64,000 nucleotides of DNA, from NCBI GenBank assembly GCA_963555775.3, contig CAUVWY020000010.1, forward strand, positions 1,364,001 to 1,428,000, in the 5' to 3' direction. A program made the position numbers and the translations under genes. Under the pieces are notes generated by a model. That model saw nothing but the letters and a program-made list of their open reading frames with translations, had not been told where the DNA came from and made no database searches. Below, piece after piece: positions 52,137 to 59,115 of this stretch (position 1 is the stretch's first letter; the number at the start of each line of letters is the position of its first letter). This DNA comes from JAJEDW01 sp963555775. Lineage in GTDB: Bacteria > Acidobacteriota > Terriglobia > 20CM-2-55-15.

Positions 52137-53708
52137 GTGAACTGGAAGAACAGGCACGCGGGTGGGAGGCGAGGATTGATAGGGATGGATCAGTACGAGT
52201 TGATCAGAACCGCAGATCGGGTTTACAAGAAAAGCATTCGACAGATCGCCCGGGAGACCGGGCACACGCGACGGACGGTCCGGAAAGTATTGGCCGGACA
52301 GGAGCCCAGGTATCGGCGAGAGAAGGAGCCCGCCTGTCCGGTGATGGACCCGGTCGCCGGGATCGTAGATGCCTGGCTCCAGGCGGACCGGGACCAGCCC
52401 GTCAAGCAACGCCACACCGCGCACCGGGTGTGGCAACGTCTGGTGGAGGAGCATGAATTTACCGGAGCCGAGGCGACGGTACGCCGCTGGGTTCGGGAAC
52501 GGAAGACACGGTTGGGCTGGAACCAGACCGGCGCTGTGGTGCCGCTGGACCCGGAACACGCCCGTGAAGCAGAAGTGGACTGGGGCACGGCCTGGGTCCG
52601 GATGAACGGTGAAGACCGTCAGGTCAAGTTGTTCTGTATGCGGTCCCGGTACTCGGGCAAGGCGTTCGTGCGGGCCTATCCGTGGGAACGGCAGGAGATG
52701 TTCCTGGACGGTCACATTCGGGCGTTCGATTGGTACGGCGGCGTATTCCCGACCCTGGTTTTCGACAACCTGAAGACGGCCGTGAAGCGGATTCTGAAGG
52801 GGAAGGCTCGGGTCGAGCAGGCCCGGTTCACGGCGTTTCGGGCCCACTACACGTTTGAAGCGCGGTTCTGTAATCCGGCCCGCGGCCAGGAGAAAGGCGG
52901 GGTCGAGGGCCTGGTCGGCTTTGCACGCCGGAACTTCCTGGCGCCGGTTCCCGAAGTGGCGGACTTCGAGGATCTGAACACGCAGTTGCTGGAACGCTGC
53001 GCGGCTGACGACCAGCGCCGGATCGGGGGCCGGTCCGACGATCGCACGATCGGGGGGCGGCACGCGGTGGAGCAAGAACGCCTCCTGGCACTGCCCGACA
53101 CGCGGTTCGAGAACACGAAGGTGGTGGGAGTCCGGATCAGCCCGTATCAGACCGCCCAGGTGGATCGGAACCGGTATTCGGTGCCGACCGCATATGTGGG
53201 ACGCCGGCTCTGGGCCCATATCGGCTGTGACCGGGTGAGATTTTACGCGGACCAGAAGAAGGTGGCCGAACATGACCGCGCCTTCGGTCATAGCGACTGG
53301 CGGATTGATCCGTTGCACTACCTGGAGTTGATCCGGCGGAAGGTGGCCTCGTTTGAGAGCGCCCGGCCGATCCGGCAGTGGCGGGATCAATGGCCGACCC
53401 AATATGAGACCGCGCTGGAGCGGTTGCGGGATCGGCATGGGTACAGCCGGGGCACCCGGGAGTTCATCGGCATCCTGCAACTCCACCAGGACTGGGATCT
53501 GGAACGGGTGTCCTCGGCCATCCAGGAAGCGCTCGATGCCCACTGTATCGAGTTGGAAGCGGTGCGGCACATTCTGATGCGGGAGGACACGCCGACTCGA
53601 TCCCATGCGCCGCTGGAGTCCGGGTTGATGCCCGGTATCACCGACCTGACGATCGCCCGGGCCGATCTGGATCAATATGACCGTCTCCTGGCCGGGGGTG
53701 CGCGATGA
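52137..53708 (+). CDS. istA: IS21 transposase IstA
   Basis: 523 residues from a GTG at 52137, or 507 from the ATG at 52185. An N-terminal helix-turn-helix (SIRQIARETGHTRRTVRKVL) binds the ends. The RNase-H-like DDE core has Asp in AEVDWGTAWV, Asp in LVFDNLKTAVK and Glu in ARGQEKGGVEGLVGFARRNF. The C-terminal beta-barrel region includes VDRNRYSVPTAYVGRRLWA. It catalyses cut and strand transfer with IstB as target-choice ATPase. Confidence 0.95.
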   Translation: MNWKNRHAGGRRGLIGMDQYELIRTADRVYKKSIRQIARETGHTRRTVRKVLAGQEPRYRREKEPACPVMDPVAGIVDAWLQADRDQPVKQRHTAHRVWQRLVEEHEFTGAEATVRRWVRERKTRLGWNQTGAVVPLDPEHAREAEVDWGTAWVRMNGEDRQVKLFCMRSRYSGKAFVRAYPWERQEMFLDGHIRAFDWYGGVFPTLVFDNLKTAVKRILKGKARVEQARFTAFRAHYTFEARFCNPARGQEKGGVEGLVGFARRNFLAPVPEVADFEDLNTQLLERCAADDQRRIGGRSDDRTIGGRHAVEQERLLALPDTRFENTKVVGVRISPYQTAQVDRNRYSVPTAYVGRRLWAHIGCDRVRFYADQKKVAEHDRAFGHSDWRIDPLHYLELIRRKVASFESARPIRQWRDQWPTQYETALERLRDRHGYSRGTREFIGILQLHQDWDLERVSSAIQEALDAHCIELEAVRHILMREDTPTRSHAPLESGLMPGITDLTIARADLDQYDRLLAGGAR

Positions 53709-54496
53709 GTCCGGGTCAGGAGATCGTTCTCGACGACGCACTGCGGCAACTCCGGCTTCCGGCCATGGTGCGGGAGTGGCGGGAACACGCCCGACAGGCC
53801 AAAGAGGCCGGCGAGGGGTACACCGGCTTTCTATTGGCTCTGGCCAGCCGCGAGCTGGAACAGCGGCAAGCCAATCAGGTCCAGCGTCGACTACGGGAGG
53901 CCCGGTTCCCACTGCTCAAGACTCTGGAGACCACGGACCTGAAGAAGTGGCCGGTGCTGGATGCGATCCAGGTTCGCGACTATGCCGAGTGCGGCTACAT
54001 TACCCGGCACGAGAACGTCGTCCTGTTGGGCAAGCACGGAACCGGTAAAACCCATGCCGCCACGGCTCTGGGTGTGGAAGCCTGCCGGAGGGGCTACCGC
54101 GTCGGGTTCACCACGGCCGCCGGGCTGGTCAACACCTTGATCGAGTCGCGCGAGGAACGGCAACTGAACCGGCGCCTGGCCAAGCTGGCCCGCTTCGAGC
54201 TGCTCATCGTGGACGAAGTCGGCTATATCCCGTTCTCGGCCGAGGGGGCGCAGTTGCTGTTTCAGGTCTTCTCGGACCGCTACGAAAAGGGTTCGCTGAT
54301 CGTCACATCGAACCTGCCGTTTGCACAGTGGACCAGCGTCTTCGGTGACGCCGCACTGACCGCAGCCCTGCTGGACCGGCTGACCCATCACTGCGCCATT
54401 CACCAGTTCGATTGGGAAAGTATCCGGTTCACCCAAAGTCTAGGCGCCGCCGGCAAACGGAAGAACAAACCCCGGTCCGCCGGAGGATCCGCGTGA
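53705..54496 (+). CDS. istB: IS21 helper ATPase IstB
   Basis: 263 residues. The ATG overlaps the istA stop (ATGA). Walker A is LLGKHGTGKTHAATALG; Walker B is FELLIVDEVGYIPF; DnaC/IstB-like sequence continues in FSDRYEKGSLIVTSNLPFAQ. It forms an AAA+ assembly on DNA that directs IstA to targets. Length and motifs are normal, so the element is probably functional. Confidence 0.95.
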   Translation: MSPGQEIVLDDALRQLRLPAMVREWREHARQAKEAGEGYTGFLLALASRELEQRQANQVQRRLREARFPLLKTLETTDLKKWPVLDAIQVRDYAECGYITRHENVVLLGKHGTGKTHAATALGVEACRRGYRVGFTTAAGLVNTLIESREERQLNRRLAKLARFELLIVDEVGYIPFSAEGAQLLFQVFSDRYEKGSLIVTSNLPFAQWTSVFGDAALTAALLDRLTHHCAIHQFDWESIRFTQSLGAAGKRKNKPRSAGGSA

Positions 54497-54697
54497 AAAC
54501 CGCGGGCGCAGCGGGCTGTGGAAAGTGCCGCCCCCATGGAAACCCGCTGCAAAGCCAGCGCGTTCCCACAGTGGCTTGGAAGCCTTCGGCTCCCACACTT
54601 CCCACGGCCTCGACGGCGGAATCACTTACAAACCATTAACCCGGGGGTGGGTCCCTTTTACTCGATCGGGGTGGGTCCTTTTTACGTTGTCAAAGCG

Positions 54698-54904
54698 AGG
54701 CTTCGGAGACCCGGATGAAGCGAGGCCCAGTCCGGCACCCTGTTGGTCGACCAACCGCGCGCGGATCCGATGTGCGATTCCGAACGCAGCGATTACGGCG
54801 GCGCCAGCCAGTGCAAGCCACACAGACGAGAAGAGGATGCTTGGAATGGCGACGGCGAGGACGGCGAATACCCATGGGACAAAGGGCAGGAGATCGTTTT
54901 CCAT
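54698..54904 (-). pseudogene. 5' part of small membrane-protein gene split by IS21 element
   Basis: The ATG at 54904 opens MENDLLPFVPWVFAVLAVAI, then a second hydrophobic span (VWLALAGAAVIAAFGIAH) and a basic segment (RIRARLVDQQ). The frame then runs into the end of the IS21 element. It resembles short two-helix inner-membrane proteins; I do not recognise a family. The continuation is on the other side of the element at 52035-52086. MITE-like copy 3 lies 30 bases upstream of the start. Confidence 0.55.
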
Positions 54905-54933
54905 GCGATTGACCCGGACGTGTGTCCCCATCG

Positions 54934-55113
54934 TTAGCCCGCCTTTCTCACGGGTTTTCGTCGCGAAGAGTCGGAGACGCCGTCAGAGCAAGGCGCGCGC
55001 CCGGAGGGCGACGGAGGCGTACTTGACGGTACGTCGAGGAGCCCGACCAAGCGGAACGCGGCACTGGCGGATGGATCCGGCGCTGTAGCAGACAACTCTG
55101 AGAAATGCGGGTT
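54934..55113. repeat. Dispersed inverted-repeat element, copy 3
   Basis: About 180 bases, nearly identical to copy 2: the same left end TTAGCCCGCCTTTCTCACG, the same interior (GACGGAGGCGTACTTGAC) and right end CTCTGAGAAATGCGGGT, which lacks two bases of the copy 2 right end. It lies between the IS21-split membrane gene and the 344-base leader of the WEGD-MBL fusion. Confidence 0.8.
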
Positions 55114-55457
55114 CGGGGAGAGTATCCCTCGAAAAGGGCCCTTCGGATCGCTTGGCCTGGGCGGTCGTATGTTCAGTTGTTGCATGGCAACCTGTGACTC
55201 AGTTTAGCCCAACCAGGGTGAAGCAGGAGTGGCGTTTCGTCGCAGCGAAGTTCCGTCACGGCCTCAAGCATGGACAAGTGACAGTTTGATTGACCGCGGA
55301 ACTCACCTGTAGTCTTATCTATCCGCTATGCGGAGAGGTCCCAGTCGCGCGTGCCACTGGGATGGCCCGATTTCGGTAGAACATTTTCTTGAGGAATTCC
55401 TCGGCGATGGAGCGTTCCGTTCGGGAATGCGGCCCCGAGTTTCTCAGGAGGTTGCCA
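55114..55457. other. Leader region of the WEGD-MBL fusion gene
   Basis: 344 bases without a recognisable gene. TTGACC at 55290-55295 and TCTTAT at 55313-55318 with a 17-base spacer make a weak candidate promoter for the rightward gene. Nothing else stands out. Confidence 0.35.
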
Positions 55458-57404
55458 ATGGATAGCGCCAAGCGCTCCAGACGTCCCCGTCAACTAGTCT
55501 TCTCTTCATTGTGTCTGGCGATGCTGGTCAGCATGCACGCCCATGGCCAGACGGATTTTTCGGGGGAGTGGTCCGGACTCAATCACGAAGATCCCGGACA
55601 GCCGCCGTTGGGGGACTACCTCGGGATTCCGTTCAACGACGCCGGGCGCATGAGGGCCGAAACGACGGCCGAGTCGATCTGGGGAATCCCGGAGTTTCAG
55701 TGCCGGCCGCACTCGCCGCCTCATCAGTGGCGCGGTGCCGGAGGCGTGCGAATCTCGAAGGAGATCGACCCTCTCACACGGGATCTGACGGCCTATCACG
55801 TCGAGTATCTGCGTTCCATGAGCCGGCCGGTCTACCTGGACGGCCGCCCGCATCCGCCGGCCTGGGCGCCCCATACATGGGCCGGTTTTTCGACTGGAGA
55901 ATGGGTGGGCGCAACTCTGGTCGTGACGACCACGCACCTTAAAGACGGCTATCTGAAGCGGAGCGGTCCCCAGACCAGCGATGCGTACACGATGACGGAA
56001 TTCATCACGCGGAACGGCGACTACCTGACCGTGACGACGCTGATCGACGATCCCATCTATCTGGATGAACCCTTCGTTCAATCGACCACGTTGCGGTTGA
56101 ACATCCATAGCCAGTTGGGGAGCGACCCGTGCACGCTCCCTTTCGATGAGAGCGGTGAAGACGCGCATTCGGTGCCGCACTATCTGCCGGGTCAGAATCC
56201 GTATCTGACCGAGTGGTTGGAAGAATCCTCGTGGATACCTGAAGAGGCGGCAAGAGGAGGTGTCGAGACCATATATCCAGAGTACGTGTCGCGACCGGGT
56301 GCGCCGTCGGCCGTGGCAGGTCCCGGGCCAACCGCGTCCGCTCGTGAACCCGCGTCGGCCGATCAACTGGTGGACGGGTTGTTTCCGCGCGACGGAGAGG
56401 TCCACATTCTGCCCGTGCAGGGCAACATCTACATGCTGATCGTGGACGGCGTCAACATCGCCGTGTCGATCGGCCCCGATGGCGTCTTGATGGTGGATAC
56501 CGGACCCGCGCACATGAGCGTCAGGGTCCTTGAGACGGCCCGGCAACTCGCATCCCGAATCGTGGCCTCACCCGTGCCGAACAACTGTGCCGGGGCGCGC
56601 TGTCCGGGAATCCGCGGCTGGGCCAGTCCTTCCATTAACGCCGTGATCGGTTCACCGGCGCCGCCCAAACCCCTCCGCTACATCATCAACACCAGTGCGA
56701 GTCCGGATCGCACCGGCGGCAACGAGGCGATCGCCCCGGCGGGCGCCTTCGAGCGTGGCGGGGGAGGTGCGGCGGCCAACTTCGCGGGGGATGTTCGAGA
56801 TCAACGTGCGGCGGTGGTCGCGCACGAAAACGTCCTGCTCGGGATGAGCGCCCCCGTGGGCGCCGAGGCGCCCACACCGCGCGGCGCCTGGCCCACCGAC
56901 ACCTACTGGCGCGACTTCTACAAGTTCAATCAGTTCTTCAACGGCGAAGCGGTCCTTCTGTACCACACGCCCGCGGCGCACACGGACGGGGACTCCATCG
57001 TTTTGTTCCGCGGGTCCGAAGTCATTGCCGCCGGCAACGTCTACAGGACCACTGGGTATCCCGTGATCGACCTGGAACAGGGCGGCGGTATCCAGGGGAC
57101 CATCGATGGGCTCAACCGGATTCTCGACCTCGGTGTCGCCGAGAACATGTCCCAGGGCGGAACCTGGATCATTCCGGGCCGGGGACGGCTGTCCGATATC
57201 GCGGACGTGGCGTCATACCGCAACATGGTGGTGATGATTCGCGACCGTGTGGAGGACATGATTCGAAACGGCCTGACGCTCGACCAGATCCAAGCCGCCC
57301 GGCCCACAATGGACTTCGACGGGCGGTATGGCTCGGAGACCGGCGCCTGGACCACCGGCATGTTCGTTGAGGCCGTATATCGGAGCCTCCGCCAGGAGCC
57401 ATGA
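55458..57404 (+). CDS. Secreted fusion: WEGD-superfamily domain plus degenerate MBL domain
   Basis: 648 residues; AGGAGG precedes the ATG at 55458; signal peptide ends AHGQ. Residues about 30-285 match the protein at 2751 (FSGEWSGL, LGIPFNDAGRMRAE, WAGFSTGEWVGATLVV, LIDDPIYLDEPFV). Residues about 320-648 match the MBL protein at 1644 (YMLIVDGVNIAVSIGPDG, TDMFVEAVYRSL-type ending). The MBL metal motif NTHLHPDHMGG of the paralogue is here NTSASPDRTGG (about 411-421) and VPGHGRLSD is IPGRGRLSD (Arg at about 575), so most zinc ligands are gone. AHTDGD is kept. Probably a non-catalytic MBL fold. A DUF6152 gene follows 64 bases downstream. Confidence 0.87.
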   Translation: MDSAKRSRRPRQLVFSSLCLAMLVSMHAHGQTDFSGEWSGLNHEDPGQPPLGDYLGIPFNDAGRMRAETTAESIWGIPEFQCRPHSPPHQWRGAGGVRISKEIDPLTRDLTAYHVEYLRSMSRPVYLDGRPHPPAWAPHTWAGFSTGEWVGATLVVTTTHLKDGYLKRSGPQTSDAYTMTEFITRNGDYLTVTTLIDDPIYLDEPFVQSTTLRLNIHSQLGSDPCTLPFDESGEDAHSVPHYLPGQNPYLTEWLEESSWIPEEAARGGVETIYPEYVSRPGAPSAVAGPGPTASAREPASADQLVDGLFPRDGEVHILPVQGNIYMLIVDGVNIAVSIGPDGVLMVDTGPAHMSVRVLETARQLASRIVASPVPNNCAGARCPGIRGWASPSINAVIGSPAPPKPLRYIINTSASPDRTGGNEAIAPAGAFERGGGGAAANFAGDVRDQRAAVVAHENVLLGMSAPVGAEAPTPRGAWPTDTYWRDFYKFNQFFNGEAVLLYHTPAAHTDGDSIVLFRGSEVIAAGNVYRTTGYPVIDLEQGGGIQGTIDGLNRILDLGVAENMSQGGTWIIPGRGRLSDIADVASYRNMVVMIRDRVEDMIRNGLTLDQIQAARPTMDFDGRYGSETGAWTTGMFVEAVYRSLRQEP

Positions 57405-57468
57405 GAGGATGCGGGATGACTGGCGATCATCGATTTTGCAGGAGGAAACAGTTATTCGGGAGAAGACG

Positions 57469-57867
57469 ATGAAATTCAGAAACACGCTGCTCGTCGTTGC
57501 CGGGTTGTTACTGGCCGGTTCGCTCGCACACGGGCATCATTCCGTCGGCGCCACCTATCGATCGGACATGGAAATCAGGCTCGAAGGCAGATTGGTGCAG
57601 TTTGTGTACCGCAACCCGCACTCGTTCGTTCACATCCAGGCCCGGAATGAGGACGGACAGACCGAACGGTGGGCCGTGGAATGGACCGGCGCGGCGGCAC
57701 TGGCCGGACAGGGCGTGGAGGGAGATGCGCTCCGACCCGGGGATCAGGTCGTCATCACCGGGCGTCCATCGCGAAGTCCGGATGAGACGCGGGCGCTGAT
57801 GTTGTCCATTCATCGGCCCCTCGACGGTTTCAGTTGGGGCAATCGGCCCGGCGAAATCGTCGATTAG
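57469..57867 (+). CDS. DUF6152 family secreted protein
   Basis: 132 residues; GGGAG precedes the ATG at 57469. The signal peptide ends AHGHHSVG. IRLEGRLVQFVYRNPHSFVH, RWAVEWTGAAALAGQG and LRPGDQVVITGRPSRSPDET are the DUF6152 landmarks, and the protein ends soon after. It is the fourth DUF6152 domain in the window and again follows a WEGD-superfamily gene, here the WEGD-MBL fusion. Confidence 0.88.
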   Translation: MKFRNTLLVVAGLLLAGSLAHGHHSVGATYRSDMEIRLEGRLVQFVYRNPHSFVHIQARNEDGQTERWAVEWTGAAALAGQGVEGDALRPGDQVVITGRPSRSPDETRALMLSIHRPLDGFSWGNRPGEIVD

Positions 57868-58004
57868 GGTTGAACAAAGAACGTTGAATCGCCGCGTCCT
57901 GGCGGGAGATCCGGGCGGCCGAGCTTGAGAGCGGACTAACTTGACACTTGAATTTAAGTCATTGATTTTATTGGCATGAAACAGGACCGTAATCGGTTGC
58001 CGCC

Positions 58005-58220
58005 TCACTGTAGCCGTTCAGCGATCCACAACTTGATGAGCGCCTGGCGGGTCACGCCAAGGTGCCGCGCCTGACGGTCCAGCCCGGCCACAACCCATGC
58101 CGGGAAGTCCACATTCACCCTCCTTACCTGCTCGTTCGGGCGCTTTGCTTTCGACCAGTCGACATGGCCGCTAACATCCTCTCCTGCATCGAATTTCCTG
58201 TCGAACTCATTTGCTTTCAT
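58005..58220 (-). CDS. brnA: BrnA-type antitoxin
   Basis: 71 residues. KRPNEQVRRVNVDFPAWVVA followed by RQARHLGVTRQALIKLWIAE is a ribbon-helix-helix DNA-binding domain of the BrnA type. The start at 58220 overlaps the end of the upstream toxin gene by 14 bases. Toxin-first order is normal for brnTA. It should repress the operon together with BrnT. Confidence 0.88.
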   Translation of the reverse strand: MKANEFDRKFDAGEDVSGHVDWSKAKRPNEQVRRVNVDFPAWVVAGLDRQARHLGVTRQALIKLWIAERLQ

Positions 58221-58470
58221 AGTGATCGATCTCCTGTTTCCGGGCGCGCCGCACCGAGATGATCCGCACATTGTCCCCACGATGAGCGCAGACGGCGGCC
58301 CAGTGGTTTTCGCCAATCTTTCCGATCACCAGAAAGCGCGCCTCGTCATCGGTTTTCGCCGGTGCTTCCAGCATCCGAGCATCTTTCCAAAGCACCTGGG
58401 CTTCGTCGAAGTCGATGCCATGCTTGGCCTTGTTTGTGGCGCTTTTGGCGGGATCATACTCAAATGGCAT
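58207..58470 (-). CDS. brnT: BrnT-type ribonuclease toxin
   Basis: 87 residues. FEYDPAKSATNKAKHGIDFD, EAQVLWKDARMLEAPAKTDD, ARFLVIGKIGENHWAAVCAH and VRIISVRRARKQEIDHYESK match BrnT, including the basic and His residues of its RelE-like active site. It is an RNA-cleaving toxin neutralised by BrnA. Complete; the operator palindrome lies directly upstream. Confidence 0.92.
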   Translation of the reverse strand: MPFEYDPAKSATNKAKHGIDFDEAQVLWKDARMLEAPAKTDDEARFLVIGKIGENHWAAVCAHRGDNVRIISVRRARKQEIDHYESK

Positions 58471-58482
58471 GAGCTAATATAG

Positions 58483-58506
58483 TATAGAAATTATACCGTT
58501 TCTATA
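58483..58506. promoter_or_regulatory. brnTA promoter with perfect operator palindrome
   Basis: TATAGAAA (58483-58490) and TTTCTATA (58499-58506) form a perfect 8-bp inverted repeat with an 8-base spacer. On the minus strand the spacer contains TATAAT, a consensus -10 box, about 20 bases before the brnT ATG. Binding of a ribbon-helix-helix antitoxin there would block the promoter, as expected for autoregulation. Confidence 0.7.
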
Positions 58507-58570
58507 AATCACCGCCTTGCCGCGCCCGAGATGTCATCGTGCTCGGCTACCTCCGTCCGCTTCGCGGTAC

Positions 58571-59095
58571 ACGTCCAAGGAAGAGATCGTTGAGGAAATG
58601 AATCGGGCCGAAGCGGCGTTTCAAGCCACGGGAAAGTCCGCGCGGGCGTTTCGGGATTTCAAGTACCGGACCCGCAAAAGCTGGACGCGGACTCGACGCG
58701 TCACGGCCGCTTCGAGTTTGTCGACCAGGGCCCCAATCCCCGATTCGTGGTTACCTCACTGGCGCGGAAACGCCTGAAGGCCCGGGCGGGCGCCCTACGA
58801 AGACTTCTATTGCGCCCGTGGCGACATGGAAAACAGGATCAAGGAACAGCAACTGGATCTGTTCGCCGACCGGACCAGCGCCGCCACGATGCGCGCCAAT
58901 CAACTCCGGCTGTACCTGTCATCGGCCGCCTGCATGCTCCTGCATGCGTTGCGCCGGCCTGGCTTGAAGGGAACCGGCATGGAGCGGGCCTAGTGCCATA
59001 CGATTCGGCTGAAGCTGATCGAGATCGGCGCCCGAATCCGTCTGATTGTCCGCCACGTCTGGATCGCGATGTCGGAAGCCTATCCCTACTCCGCC
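58571..59095 (+). pseudogene. IS1380-family transposase relic, C-terminal part
   Basis: Family segments appear in different frames. SKEEIVEEMNRAEAAFQATG and SARAFRDFKYRTRKSW come first. FEFVDQGPNPRFVVTSLARK and DFYCARGDMENRIKEQQLDL, RTSAATMRANQLRLYLSSAA follow. After an in-frame TAG at 58991 come IRLKLIEIGARIRLIVRHVW and SEAYPY. YCARGDMENRIKE is the conserved IS1380 catalytic-Glu region. At least two frameshifts and one stop are present and the N-terminal part is missing. It is an old insertion next to brnTA. Confidence 0.85.
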
Positions 59096-59115
59096 GGCAC
59101 GCCTTTCGGCGTGCA

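Larger units (their letters stand above)
52087..54697 (+). mobile_element. IS21-family insertion sequence, apparently complete
   Basis: The element carries istA and istB with a 4-base overlap. The terminal inverted repeats are TAACGTAAAAGGGACCCACC on the left (52097 on) and CAACGTAAAAAGGACCCACC as the complement of the right end (to about 54689). The right end has a second inner copy (GTAAAAGGGACCCACC complement, 54639-54660), as IS21 ends usually carry repeated transposase sites. Candidate 7-base target duplication AGGCTTC at 52080-52086 and 54698-54704 lies slightly outside the best inverted-repeat match, so exact ends are uncertain by a few bases. Intact genes suggest recent arrival. Confidence 0.85.

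Noticed and set aside
52035..53912. 625-codon leftward frame opposite istA
   Set aside because: Antisense to a complete DDE transposase. Only its last 16 codons, outside the element, are of interest as the tail of the split gene.
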